From Muscardinus avellanarius (lineage: Eukaryota; Chordata; Mammalia; Rodentia; Gliridae): DNA of 64,000 nucleotides. Position numbers and translations under genes: made by a program. The first letter of the stretch is position 1, and each line of letters starts with the position of its first letter. The DNA lies in NCBI GenBank assembly GCA_963383645.1, contig OY726569.1, positions 28,147,070 to 28,211,069 on the forward strand, in the 5' to 3' direction. This document shows positions 1-11,050 of this stretch, piece by piece. The notes below the pieces were generated by a model. The model saw only the letters and a program-made list of their open reading frames with translations, was not told where the DNA came from and did no database searches.

Positions 1-455
1 ACCTCTGTCCATCAACAGATGAACAGATTACAAGAATATGGGAAATACACACACAATGGAATTCTATTCAGCAATAAAGAAAAACAAAATGACATCATTT
101 GCAAGAACATTGAAGGACCTGGAGAAAATTATGTTAAGTGAGATTAGCTAATCACAGAGAGTGAAGAGTCATATGATTTATGTTCAGGATAGGGAATAAT
201 CGGAATACAAGAGAGACTCCACATGATGAGGAGAAACCTCAGGGGAGCCAGGGAGGAGATGGAAGCATAGGGGTGGAGGAAGACTTAGGTTCATTAATAG
301 AAATACTACCATATACTATGTGTATACATGTGAATATATGCCAAAGTCGGGGAGGAAAATGGGGAGGGGTCCACCAAGAACATGTGCACATATGTCATTG
401 TCAACATAATTTAAATTATGATGTGAGACTATAATGCACCAATAAAAGCACAAAA
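1..455 (+). mobile_element. LINE-1 3' end (5' side cut by window edge)
   Basis: The wording matches the end of mammalian L1 ORF2 and its 3'UTR: 'ccatcaacagatgaacag', 'aatggaattctattcagc', then a purine-rich 3'UTR ending in an A-rich tail near 455. It is full of stops and is a fossil. No intact reading frame is present. Confidence 0.75.
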
Positions 456-1349
456 ATAAGAAGTCTCAAATAAGTAGTCAGTTGATCAAAAATACGGGCA
501 ATTTCTACTTCAATCTGAAATTATTTAAACGACCAAATTTACCTACATGAGATTCCCCTTGCCTACAAATGAGTGGTAGTGAAATAAGTATATTAACTAA
601 TAAAAAATAACTTGATGTTTTACATTTTAACATTCATTGTCAATTCCTATGACCCTTTGATCACACTATTGTTCACGCAGATTTTTTTGTATTTGGTAAA
701 TATGAGTTAGCTTCTCTCTGCCTGAAGCTCACTTACAAACTCTTATCAGCTGAGGATCAAGCTGTACATACACACAGGAGATTGTTTCAATAGTTGCTTC
801 ATTGTGGTTGGATTAAGAGATTCGAGGTCTGTAGCCATGGAGTCAACAGGCAGCACCGTAGGGGCCTGCCTGCCGCAGTGTAAAGCAATGTGTTCTCATC
901 TCCTCCAAGCCACATATGTCCTGCTATTAAGTTAGCTATTGCCACAGTAATGGTGTGCAAAACTCAGAGATTAAAACAATCAGGAGATATCTTACTCATA
1001 AATGTGTGGGTTGATCCCTTAGAGTTGTTCTGGGCTTGGTTGAGTTCACTCATGTCTGAAGTTCAACTGGATGTCAGCTGGGCTAGGACAACACTGGTCC
1101 ATCTGCCTCGTCCTCTAGCCGCCTGGGCCAGGCATATCCTCATGGCAGTCATGGAGGAATAAGGCCAGGAGCCAAAACCTGAAAGCATTTTTCGAATATC
1201 TGCTTCCATCCTAAATTGTACTACCAAATTAGCCAAAGTGAATCTAGCTTATAAATGAAGATGCAGTAAGTAGACTATGTTCTATTAAAGCTTTTGCAAA
1301 ATCCTGTTATGAAAGGCATGGAAGGGTGAAACACATGAGCTATTCACTT
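456..1349. other. Unassigned intergenic DNA
   Basis: AT-rich, no V-segment motif, no clear repeat boundary. A 90-codon open stretch at 890-1162 has no recognisable domain. I see nothing here that I can name. Confidence 0.5.
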
Positions 1350-1366
1350 AATAAATACACCAAACC

Positions 1367-1576
1367 GCCGGGTATGGTGGCACACGCTTGTAATCCCAGC
1401 ACTGGGGAGACTGAGACCGGAGGATCGCGGTTTGCAGACAGCCTCAGCTACTTAGTGAAGGCCTCTGCAACTCAGTGAGACCCGGTTTCAAAATAAAGAA
1501 TAAAAAAAAAAAAATAGGGCAGGGGGTGTATCTCGGAGGTCAAATGCCCCTGGGTTCTATCCCCAAAGCTGCAAAA

Positions 1577-1613
<37 letters not shown>
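1367..1613 (+). mobile_element. B1-dID dimeric SINE
   Basis: B1-like left part (gccgggtatggtggcacac, 'gagactgagaccggaggatcgcgg'), A-rich linker, then ID-like right part ('gggcagggggtgtatctcgg' to 'ccctgggttctatcccc') and an (AAAT)n tail. A 17-bp target-site duplication, AATAAATACACCAAACC, lies at 1350-1366 and is repeated at about 1614-1630, proving insertion by L1-type target-primed reverse transcription. Confidence 0.92.
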
Positions 1614-1619
<6 letters not shown>

Positions 1620-1630
1620 ATACACCAAAC

Positions 1631-2328
1631 CCAGATTCTCAGTCTAGACAATTACATCCTTCATTGGGTAAACTGTGCTCAAATAAAACTCATCATTTAG
1701 TTCAGATTTACACTAATTCTAAGCAATAAGGTTGCTTCAGGCTTGTGAGACTGCTTTCAAAAGCATCTCCCAAATTAATAGAAAAACACTAGTAATTTAG
1801 TTCCAGTAATAATTAGTTCCAATTTAGAAATTGAGTTATAATTAATAGAAACAACTAGTAACTTCCTTTAGAAGTGTACTGTGGCACATTTGCAGCTTGT
1901 TCTAGAACTTACCATATTTTTTATGTTACATGTTGTCTGACTAGAGAAGCATCATATTTATTTGATTGGTGCCTGGTATATAATTTGGTCCTTGAATATG
2001 AAACTTTTTTATTCTTATGTTTTATATCTTTCACTGGTAATTATTTTATTTTTATATTATTTTCTATGATAAGTCTATTTATTTCTATTACATCTTATTG
2101 GGCTTTATTTTTACCCAGTTTCTGTCTGAATTCTGCTTTCTATTGGACCATTAATTTTTTCCATCTATTTCTACTGTTATATATATTTACCATTATGGAG
2201 TACATATGTATATGTATTCTATAACATATATTGACGTGTAAAATATGTAAAATACATAAATTTTTATAATAGTAGGAGAAAAATGGTAATCTAACATGAC
2301 ATACTCTATGATATATATATATATATTC
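1631..2328. other. AT-rich unassigned DNA
   Basis: Very AT-rich, with a short (TA)n at about 2311-2327. The open frames on both strands are low-complexity and carry no known domain. Confidence 0.45.
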
Positions 2329-2552
2329 TTTTTTTTTTTTTTTTTTGCAGGTTAAGGGGTGGAACCCAGAGGCATTCAACCTTCGAGCGAGCTACACCCT
2401 CTGCCTCATTTTTTATTCTTTATTTTGAAACAGGGTCTCACTAAGTTGCGGAGGGCCTCACTAAGTAGCTGAGGCTGGCCACAAACTGTGATCCACAAAC
2501 TGCGAGCCTCCCAAATGCTGGGATTATAAGCGTGTGCCACCATGCCTGGCTT
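2329..2552 (-). mobile_element. B1-dID SINE, minus strand
   Basis: Starts with poly-T, then the antisense ID part ('tggaacccagaggcattc'), antisense linker (attctttattttgaaacagg) and antisense B1 part ending 'gccaccatgcctggct'. There is an internal duplication of about 14 bases near 2490 ('tccacaaactg'). Confidence 0.9.
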
Positions 2553-3130
2553 ATATGTTATATTTTATTAGGTATTATTTGTATAATTATGTATTTATTG
2601 TAAATGTATTTATTATATTTCATTTGTATTATTTTTATATATTTCTATTTTATTTATTATATAGTGTTTTATATTATAATAGTTTAATTCTATCTTGCTA
2701 AACTTAAAATTGTATCAAAAATACATGACTTATTAAAATCAAAATTCTTTGTAATGCCAAGGTCTTCTTCTAGCCTCAAAATGAGAATATTTTATTATTA
2801 CTATTTTGTAGGCATATGCTTAAGTTCATTAACTATTAAAATATATTTTAAATAACATTTCTTTGGGTATCATTTCTTCCTTTTAAATTAAAAAAATTAT
2901 CTATTCTTTTAGCATCTCATTCTTAAACTGTATATGAAAATGTCTTCAATTTTCTTTCATTCTGGTATGAAAATTTCACTAGATTTAACACTTGTCAGTA
3001 TTGCCTGACGATATTTTTAAGACAACATTTCATTAGTTCATGGATTATATTGCTGCTCTTAAAAATATTCATTAAATTTCTATTACTCTGTATGTTCCTT
3101 TCTCTGATTTTTTTTTTACTTTCCTCTCTA
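2553..3130. other. AT-rich unassigned DNA
   Basis: Long runs of TATTT/ATTTA composition. This may be degraded LINE-1 but it is too decayed to assign by eye. Confidence 0.4.
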
Positions 3131-3337
3131 GACTTCAATTTTTTTTAATATTGGGGATCAACCCAGGAGCATCCTACCTCCATGCTACAACCCTAGACTT
3201 ATTTTATTTTTATGCTGAAACAGGATCTTGCTAAGTTGCTGAAGTTGGCTTCAAACCTGCAACCCTTCTGTTTCAGCCCTCCTACCCCTCGCCCCAAGCA
3301 CTAGGATTACAGGCATGCACCACCATGTCTGACTTTA
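3131..3337 (-). mobile_element. Older B1-dID SINE, minus strand
   Basis: Antisense ID ('attggggatcaacccagg'), linker and B1 ('cactaggattacaggcat', 'caccaccatgtctgac') parts are all present, with more substitutions than the younger copies. Confidence 0.85.
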
Positions 3338-3429
3338 CTTTCCATTTAAAGAGCATCGCACAATGAGTAAAGTGTATGGATGTCAAGTGCGTAGCTTGAG
3401 GAATGTTGCCTAGGTACACACATGTGTAG

Positions 3430-4075
3430 CCTCCACACAGATGAGGATAAGAGATCATTTCTAGCACTGCAGAAGGCTCCTCGCATCCTGCTTAGTTATT
3501 ACCCATCCACTCCCCAGAGGAAGCCACTATTCTGCTTTCATTCACTGTAGATTAGGTTCATCTATCCTTGAACTTCAGACAAATTGGATTATATAGTATG
3601 TACTATATGACTCTGCCTTCTTTTACATAGTATTGCATCTAAGAGATTTATCTATATTGTATTTTTAATTAAACATAAAAATTGTACACTGTTAAGGTTC
3701 GCATCTGATGCTTTGATAACGTGCACACATTGTACAATGTTAAACTCAGGATGAACATAGCTATCTCTTCTAACATTCATTTTTAATTTTTGTTTAAAAT
3801 AATTCAAGTTCTTTTCTACTAGCTTTTTTTAAAAACAGCAATTATTGTGCTCTATAGTTGCCCTTTCGTGCAGAGGCAACCAAAACTCCTTACTCCTATC
3901 TAAAATTTAATATCTATTGATCAATATTTCCCCATCCCTCTCTCTCCCCTTCCCACTCCCCCAGCCTCTAGTAACCACTAGTCTACTCTAAACTTCCCTA
4001 TCAACTTTTTTAGATTTTACACATGAGTGAGATCATGAGGTATTTGTCTTTCTGTGCGTTATGTAACTACAAGGT
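3430..4075 (-). mobile_element. Old L1M 3'UTR fragment, minus strand
   Basis: Contains the antisense L1M 3'UTR phrases 'cctctagtaaccactagt', 'ttttttagattttacaca' and 'gtgagatcatgaggtatt'. The upstream limit is uncertain. Confidence 0.6.
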
Positions 4076-5245
4076 AAAACCTATAGATTGGTAAATTCTC
4101 CCATTTTATAGCCTATCTTTCTGAACATGAATATAAAGTTGTGAGTTTCATTGTGGATTAGATTCCTTCATCCCTCTATGTCCAGGAGCAAGCAAGCAGC
4201 AGTCTTGCGTGTGGTTATTTCTTCTGCTTTCTTTTATTGCTTACATTGGTGTAGACAGAAAAAAGTCCAGCACCCTTTTTGTAATTCATGAAAGTAAGAA
4301 CAAAAAAGAGAAAAATATATTAAACACACTGCTACATTCATAACTACAATGAATTTGATTCCCAAGTTCTCAATCCAGAGACTCAGCAACTTCACTCTGC
4401 TGTAGATAGTAATTACATCCACACTGCAGGTATTCAGAGTCTGTGCCCAGACTCAAAGCTGCAGTTCCAGACCCCAGCAAATTGCTATCTCAAAATATCT
4501 GAGAGATGACTCTGTCTCCTAACAGGATGTGGAGAAATTCAACCTTGATAAATCACGTCATTTCAACTTCAAAAAATGTGAAAGTGCCTATGAATAATCA
4601 GCCTACTTACTACATATGACTTTTCTTAATGAAACTATTTCTAATGCCCTGAGGCAATAAATCAACTTTTCTTACTTTCAAATATATTTAGCGTGATTTA
4701 TAAATTATCAAACTCAGTTATAAAGTTCAGTTGCAATGGACATTTTTCACACTAATCACTGTTAGACTTACCCTATTTCATGTCTATGTACTATGGAAGG
4801 CTATAATATGGGGAGATATTGATGTCCTCTCTATACTTCAAAGGCTATACAGAGTTGCATCAGAAAAGGGAATGCTACATATAATTTCCTCTCTGGTTGT
4901 TGTTTGTTTGTTTGTTTGTTTGTTCACGTTTTTTACACTGATTCACATTTCATTCATCCTCAGTTATCTATTATAGCCCCTTCTCATATGCAATTTTTGA
5001 GAAACAGTATTGACAAAGTTGTTTTTTTAGTATTGCTCTAGCCATAAGTATGTCATGTCATCTTGAGCAAGTAAATCAGCTTCTTAGCATTTGAGATAAT
5101 GACTGTCAGTAATTCAAAGACAATACTTTCTTCCTAGCATTGCCCTCAAAGTTTTATTCAATCAATCCACAAATTTTCACTAAGTACTTGCTAAGTTCTA
5201 TACCCCTGTTACATGCTGGAGGAAAAAAAGGCTATGATAAATTAT
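4076..5245. other. Unassigned intergenic DNA
   Basis: No V segment or complete repeat recognised. A (GTTT)n stretch lies at about 4897-4923. Confidence 0.4.
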
Positions 5246-5249
5246 ATAG

Positions 5250-5455
5250 TATCTTTTTTAAACTTTTTATTGGTGCATTGTTAGTCATATATCTTAATGG
5301 AGTACATGATGGTGGAGACATACATGCATACATCACCCGGTTAGCCCTTTCCTAGTCCCCACCCCATTCTCTCCCCCACCCTCCTTCTTAATGTTTGGCT
5401 TAGTGATTGACTTTGATATGTTTGTTAATGTACATCATGAACATGAAAAGAAAAG
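5250..5455 (-). mobile_element. 5'-truncated LINE-1 3' end, minus strand
   Basis: Poly-T start and the typical antisense L1 3'UTR of this genome ('attggtgcattgt', 'gacatacatgcatacatc', 'ccccaccccattctctcc'). Flanks repeat each other imperfectly (ggctatgataaattatatag at about 5230; ggctttgataaattatgtaa at about 5457), consistent with a target-site duplication. Confidence 0.8.
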
Positions 5456-6005
5456 GGGCTTTGATAAATTATGTAATATATACTCTCACTAAATTTGTAA
5501 TCTAGTTAGTTATATAGGTAGCTGATTCGACAGTAAAGTAAGACAAGGGGTAAGCCTGAGAAAACATGGATACATAGAGGCCAGGTGGGAGCTGCCTGAT
5601 AGGTGTGAAGATTTTGTAGGAGTCGATCAGGCCAAAAACCAAAAGAGGTGAAAGGAATGATCTTAAAAGTAGGAACAATACATACAAAACAGCAGAGACT
5701 CACACAGAAAATATGAGGACTGAAAGTCAGGGTTATGTTCTGAACCATACATTTATATAAAATTAAATGAATGAAATATATACATACATATATGTACACA
5801 TATATATACATTTCTAGAGCACACAACTCCAGTTGACCATATAATTTAATAGTACATGTGTGTACATATGATTACATATTCTATATGTATAGATATAGAT
5901 ACCTGTGATTGTCATAAAATTCTCAAGTCACCACTGCAAAGTAGCAAAGTACTACTGACTTCAATTTACAAAAGAGAAGTTATAATCTATAGGAAGTTAC
6001 TAAAT
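5456..6005. other. Unassigned intergenic DNA
   Basis: No gene. A TA-rich/(TACA)n patch lies at about 5776-5812. Two overlapping minus-strand open stretches here have no recognisable domain. Confidence 0.4.
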
Positions 6006-6009
6006 GTGT

Positions 6010-6222
6010 TTTCTTTTTTTCTTTGTTTTTTGGGGTTTTTTGTGGTCTGGGGTTCCTGGAAACCCTTCTACCTCAGGGCTACACTCCCAGACCTATTTTA
6101 TACTTTTTTTTATTTGGAAAAAGGGTCTCTTAAACCAGCTGAGGCTGGCTTCGAACCTGCACGATCCTCCTGTCTCTGCCTCCCAAGCGCAGGGATTACA
6201 GGCATGCGCCACCATGCCCGGC
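6010..6222 (-). mobile_element. B1-dID SINE, subfamily with altered ID half
   Basis: The antisense ID half reads 'ggttcctggaaacccttctacctc' (in two halves) instead of the usual form; the same subfamily recurs at 9.7, 16.4, 23.8, 30.3 and 45.9 kb. The target-site duplication TTACTAAATGTGTTT lies at about 5998-6012 and again at about 6224-6238. Confidence 0.9.
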
Positions 6223-6229
6223 ATTACTA

Positions 6230-6990
6230 AATGTGTTTATTTATTTGATATTCCACAAATAATCATACTCATTTGACACCTAATATGTGTCTTGAACTAG
6301 AATACAGGAGATTGAACTAGAAATAAATAGGTATTGTTTCTGCCTTTGGGGATTATGTTATGCTGTGAAGCATATTACAATATACAGCAATAAAAGAAAA
6401 GGGTAGAAAACACCACCTATATGAGGCATCTAATTGGCAACAGAATGAAAAGAAAGGAGGCCATACCTAAATTAAAATATGTAAAAGAGTTATCTAACAG
6501 TGGAATCAAATAAAAGTATTGCAGAATAAAATGGAGAATGCACAAAGATGAAAAACGAAGATCCAGTTTGGGAGAATGGCATTAATCTAATTCAGAATGG
6601 CCGGAGCATCCATCTCAAAATGGATTAACAGAAACTATAAAAGTAAAGCAATAAGCAGAAACTACTTTTTGAAAAATTATAAGCCATTATAAGATGCATA
6701 CATATTATACTGAAGGTGATGATGAATACTGAAAAGGATCTAACAAGCAAATGATATAATGAAAATGTTACTACTTGAAAGATTACTTCCATTTCATATA
6801 TTCATACATATTTTACATGTAATTGTGCATTTGTGTATATATAAATTTTCCCTTCATCTTGCCTTTTTCTTCTTAGTTAATCCTGAAATAATTCTAACAT
6901 ACTGTATTATAGGCTCTTCATTATAGCAAAAAAAATTTTTTCTTAAAAATTTATTCAAAAGCCAAAATCCATTCTTTTTTATTTTTGACA
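6230..6990. other. Unassigned A-rich DNA
   Basis: Purine-rich on the + strand with no open frame of note and no V motif. It may hold decayed LINE-1, not assigned. Confidence 0.35.
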
Positions 6991-6994
6991 TTTT

Positions 6995-7625
6995 AACTTA
7001 TTCATTTATATTTTATTGGCACATTGTAATTACTTATCATAGTGAGACTGCAAGTGATACGAGCATACGTGCTCACAGAACTTGGGATGTTTCCCTCCAG
7101 ATCCCAGCCCACTCTCCCTGCCTTACAGGTTAATGATGTTGGTAATGGTCCCTTCATACATGAGCATAGCATTCTCTGGACTGTTTTCTGACCAATTCTC
7201 CTTCTTTACCCTCCATGCATCCCTTGCACTATTCTACTTAATCTCTCTCAATTATCTGAAGTCTCTTTTGTTTCCTATTTCCTCTCTAGCTTCCACATAT
7301 GAGAGAAAACATCCAACCCTCGGCTTCTGAGACGGGCTGATCTCACTTGGGAAATATTCACTAATTCCATTCATTTTCTTGCAAATGGCATTTTTTCTTC
7401 CTTATGGGTGAGAAAAAATTCATTGTGTCTATGTACACCATATTTTTTCTATCCATTCATCTATCAGTGGTGACCTTGGTTGTTCTATAATTTGGCTCTG
7501 TGAACTGTGCATAGATAAGCATGGATATGCATGTATCACTATATTATTCTGACTTTAATTCCTTTGGAAAGATACCAAGAATTCATATAGCTGGGTCATT
7601 TGGTGATTCCATTCCTAGATTTTTT
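6995..7625 (-). mobile_element. LINE-1 3' end, minus strand
   Basis: Antisense L1 3'UTR and ORF2 end: 'tattttattggcacattgt', 'cttccacatatgagagaa', 'ttcattttcttgcaaatg', 'tttggaaagataccaag', 'tcatatagctgggtcat'. Stops throughout. Confidence 0.8.
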
Positions 7626-7690
7626 TATTTATACTTTTATTGGTGCATTGTAATTATAGGTCACAATGAGGTTCAGAGTAATAGAAACGT
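7626..7690 (-). mobile_element. Very short LINE-1 3' end
   Basis: 'tacttttattggtgcattgtaattataggtcac' (in two halves) repeats the L1 3' terminus immediately after the previous element. This is either a second short insertion or an internal duplication. Confidence 0.6.
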
Positions 7691-7798
7691 TTCTAGAAAT
7701 TTTAATCAACCTTTCTCAGCCTAACCACAGGGAAGCACTGCTGAAAAAGCATTCTAAATGCAGGCATATAGCTGTGTGCAGTAGGAATGTGTGGTCAT

Positions 7799-7927
7799 GT
7801 CTCTGATTGGTCGTTCCCAAAGTTGTAATGTCCTGAGAACAACTGCATTAGGTCTCATTCTGAGCTCCTCATCACTGCTGCCCATTCAGAAGCCGGCCTG
7901 TCCACTGGATCTGCTGGGAGGTAAGAG
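7799..7927 (+). promoter_or_regulatory. Promoter region of TRAV30-like segment with inverted CCAAT box
   Basis: 'tctctgattgg' (ATTGG at 7806-7810) lies about 120 bases before the leader ATG. The same word stands about 80 bases before the TRAV34 leader (ATTGG at 41370-41374), so this is probably a shared V-promoter box. Function is inferred. Confidence 0.4.
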
Positions 7928-8678
7928 ATGGAGACTCGCCTGAGGGTGCTTTCAGGCATCTGTAGCAGGTGACTTGTGAATACTCCATGCAGTCCAGGAG
8001 AGGCCTGAGACATTTATGAGAACAAGACATATGAAGAAGTGTAGAAAGCTTCTATAACTATGTAATGTGCTTATCTTTTGAGCAAAGAAGAAGGGGAGAA
8101 AAATCATCTTCCCTTTTATGAGATTGAGCACCTGGTGGTTTCCTATGTCCTTTTCTGGTCTTTCTGATCAGGGGTGAGAAGTCAACAACTGGAGCAGAGT
8201 CCTCCATCTTTGATCATCCAGAGAGGGAAGATGTTACCATTAGCTGCAATTTATCAGAGACTTCATATTCTATGCACTGGTCCAGGCAGACAAATCCTGA
8301 AGGTCCCATCTTCCTGATGATGTTACTGAAAGGTGGAGAAAAGAAGAATCAAGACAAAGTAGCCGGGTGTGGTGGCGCACACTTGTAATCCCAGCATTTG
8401 GGAGGCTGAGACAGGAGGATTGCGGTTCGTAGACAGCCTCAGCTACTTAGTGAGGCCCTCTGCAACTCAGTGAGACCCTGTTTCAAAATAAAGAATAAAA
8501 AATAGGGCTGGGAGTATAGCTCGGAGGTAGAATGCCCCTGGCATTTGGTACTGCAAAAAAAAAAAAAAAAAAAAAAGACAAAGTAATTGCCATGTTTCAT
8601 GAAAAAAGTAGCGAAGCTCCCTATACATCACAGCCTCACAGCCCAGCCACTCGGGCACCTACTTGTGTGCAGTGGAGA
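7928..8678 (+). pseudogene. TRAV30: TRAV30-like T-cell receptor alpha variable pseudogene
   Basis: Leader exon 7928-7968 begins METRLRVLSG, like the TRAV30/34 leader, with a possible GTGACT donor at 7969; an in-frame TGA follows if it is not spliced. The V exon starts at 8172 after a CAG acceptor and reads SQQLEQSPPSLIIQ, then a one-base-type frameshift, then DVTISC (first Cys), MHW (the conserved Trp), FLMMLLKGGEKK. A complete SINE (8361-8570) interrupts framework 3. Beyond it, with another frame change, come SQPSHSGTYLC and AVE. 'ILLKGGE' and 'SGTYFC' are TRAV30 features. At least three lesions (two frameshifts and the SINE) make it non-functional, although its RSS is good. TRAV27 or TRAV34 are less likely matches. 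Confidence 0.82.
8361..8570 (+). mobile_element. B1-dID SINE inside TRAV30 framework 3
   Basis: Full dimeric SINE with poly-A tail. The 11-bp target-site duplication AAGACAAAGTA flanks it (ends at 8360, repeats at about 8575-8585). It interrupts the V exon between the ...KKNQDK codons and the end of framework 3. Confidence 0.93.
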
Positions 8679-8717
8679 CACAGTGGTACCCAGGCCAACA
8701 AAAACTGCAGGCAAACC
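8679..8717 (+). promoter_or_regulatory. Recombination signal sequence of TRAV30-like segment
   Basis: Perfect heptamer CACAGTG at 8679-8685. After a 23-base spacer stands AGGCAAACC (8709-8717; 6 of 9 to ACAAAAACC), as expected for a V-alpha 23-RSS. After a 12-base spacer stands ACAAAAACT (8698-8706; 8 of 9), an unusually good nonamer in the position of a 12-RSS. Confidence 0.8.
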
Positions 8718-9089
8718 TGAAGCTGGCTTATAGATGTTAATTAGGCAAGGGCTCCTCTGAGGCTCTCACCAGGAGGCTCGTCCAGGAAAAGGGGGAAACC
8801 TGAGGGACTCCATTTGCTTTCATGTGTGATGAAAAAAAGTGAGCCATGCTCTTAGGATCATTCTAATTTTACACTATTTTCTGTTATATACAAGCACATA
8901 ATTGCTTGACAGTTAATTAAACAATAAGTAACTTAGATTAAGAAGAGAACCACAAAAATTTCACTTTCAAAAACTAACTGAATTTTATATGCCTTAAGAT
9001 AAACATATGAATCTCTTTTAGATCCCTGCATTTATACTGAAAATGAAAAGTAATCTCTCTGTCTTCTGCTAGGTACCCAAAGCTTTTTA

Positions 9090-9091
<2 letters not shown>
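8718..9091. other. Unassigned DNA downstream of TRAV30-like segment
   Basis: No further coding or repeat signature recognised. Confidence 0.4.
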
Positions 9092-9138
<47 letters not shown>

Positions 9139-9190
9139 ACCACCACCACCACCACCACCACCATCACCACCACCACCACCACCACCACCT
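9092..9190 (+). repeat. Compound microsatellite (CA)n-(CAC)n
   Basis: About 45 bases of CA repeats pass directly into about 50 bases of CAC repeats with one CAT interruption. Confidence 0.95.
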
Positions 9191-9389
9191 TTTGTCTGAT
9201 TCTTTACACAGTGTCAGAATTATAAATTTAAATATTTTTTAATTGCTAAAGCTGTCACTTACTTGAAGAGATCATTACCAACATTTTTCCAAGGTCTTAA
9301 ATATCTGTCTTTGGGAAATGGCATTGAGAAGCGCTTGCATTTTTAGACTGACATCCACTTCTCTGGCATCCCATGCCTGATCCCAGTTC

Positions 9390-9890
9390 TCAAGAAGCTG
9401 AGACCAAGATCATAGGTTCAAGGATAGCCACAGCAACTTAGTGAGGCCCTCAACAACTGAACAAGACCCTGTTTCAAAATTTAAAAATAGCTGGGCATGG
9501 TGGCACACGCATGTAATCCCAGTGCTTGGGAGACTGAGACAGGAGGATTCATAGGTTCGAAGCCAGCCTCAGCTACTTAGTGAGGCTCTCAGGAACTTAG
9601 TGAGACCCTGTTTCCAAATAAAGTAAAAAACAGGTCTGGGAGTATAGCCTGGAGGTAGAAAAGCCCCTGGGTTCCACACCCTGTACCACAAAATAAATAA
9701 ATAAATAGCCGGGCGTGATGGTGCACGCTTGTAATCCCCGCGCTTGGGAGGCGGAGACAGGAGGATTGCGCAGGTTCGAAGCCAATCGCCCTGGCTTAAG
9801 AGACCCTGTTTCCAAATAAAAATATAAAAAAATAGATCTGGGAGTGTAGACTGGAGGTAGAAGGGTTTCCAGGAACCCCAGTACCACCAA

Positions 9891-9945
<55 letters not shown>

Positions 9946-10060
9946 ATATAGGACTTGGGGTGTGATTCAGAGGAAGGGTTCAATCTTCAGTACCACACAC
10001 AAAAAAAAAAAAAAGAAAAGAAAAGAAAAAAGGGAGAGAGAAAGAAAAAAAATAGATTCT
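9390..10060 (+). mobile_element. Cluster of three to four tandem B1-dID SINEs
   Basis: A partial B1 part (about 9390-9486) is followed by complete SINEs at about 9488-9705 and 9707-9905, an (AAAT)n tail to 9948, an extra ID-type half ('ggacttggggtgtgattc'), and an A-rich/GA-rich tail to about 10060. Each SINE has landed in the tail of the previous one. Confidence 0.85.
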
Positions 10061-10199
10061 TCTTCAACTCTTCCCCTACACAGACCCAGCACAATGATAG
10101 AATATAGTAAGTGCTTGACAAGTTTTAATTCATTGATTTATTGATAAGAATTTAGAATGGCAAAGACAAAATAACATTTTTTTTTTTACTAGAGAAGTG

Positions 10200-10741
10200 A
10201 GAGTACATAATGGAACATAGTTATCAGTCTTCATTATACAAATAAAAATTGCTAGGAAAATACAATTCATATAAATAAGTAACTAGAAAGTGGCTCCAAG
10301 TATTGAATTTAGCAGGCAAACATTTTAAACAGCTTTAATAAATATGCACAAACAGCTAAAGGAAAATACACTCAAAGAATTGAAGAAAATATGTTATTGA
10401 TAAATGAACATAAATTCTCAGCAGAGAAAGGGAAACCATAAAAGAGAAACAAATAGAAATTTTAGAATTGAAGGATATAATACCTTAAAATAAAAATGTA
10501 TTATAAAAGTACAAAAGAATAAAAATAAAAATAAATTAAATTCATAAAGTGGGTTCACAAACAGACTAAGAATAGCAGAAGAAAGAGTCCACAAGTGAAC
10601 AAACTGTAATATAGTCATAAAATCAAATATTACTCAGCAACAAAAATTATTAAATAAACTCCTAATCCATCAATCAACAGAGATAAACTTTTAAATATTA
10701 TTCTGAAAGAATAAGCTAAACACAAAGGACACCTATCGTGC

Positions 10742-10804
<63 letters not shown>

Positions 10805-11050
10805 CACACACACACACATATACATATACATATATGTATGTATATTGAGGAATCTGCTCTATGGTGACAAATCAGATCAGTGGTAGCCAAAGGCTGGGAG
10901 TGCAAGGTGGATATTGACTCTAGTTAGTCATAAAGGAAGTTATAGAGTGATCAAAAATCTCTATACATTAGAGTAATGGTTATGCAGGTGTATACATTAG
11001 CCAAAATATTTTAAATGCAACACTAGAAGTGTAATATATTATCCCATGTA
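10200..11050 (+). mobile_element. Old LINE-1 3' region, + strand
   Basis: L1M-like 3' end wording: 'attactcagcaacaaaaa', 'tctatggtgacaaatcag', 'gtagccaaaggctggga', 'aagtgtaatatattatc'. Heavily decayed, and interrupted by the TA/TG microsatellite at 10741-10850. Confidence 0.55.
10741..10850. repeat. Microsatellite (TA)n(TG)n(CA)n
   Basis: TA repeats run into TG repeats, then a short CA and TATG stretch. TG followed by CA can fold back on itself. Confidence 0.95.

Noticed and set aside
1870..2379. Hydrophobic open frames on both strands
   Set aside because: AT-rich sequence gives Phe/Ile/Tyr-rich chance frames; they look like membrane segments but have no gene structure.
8470..8570. ID-type SINE halves as tRNA genes
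   Set aside because: The ID half derives from a tRNA and keeps B-box-like wording ('ggttc..tcc'), but no cloverleaf or intact A/B box pair of a functional tRNA is present here or in the other copies.
9092..9190. CRISPR-like short regular repeats
   Set aside because: It is a CA/CAC microsatellite; no spacers, and the sequence is mammalian.
9597..9983. 128-codon minus-strand frame with (IYLF)n
   Set aside because: Translation of antisense SINEs and their (AAAT)n tails; similar frames occur at other SINEs.
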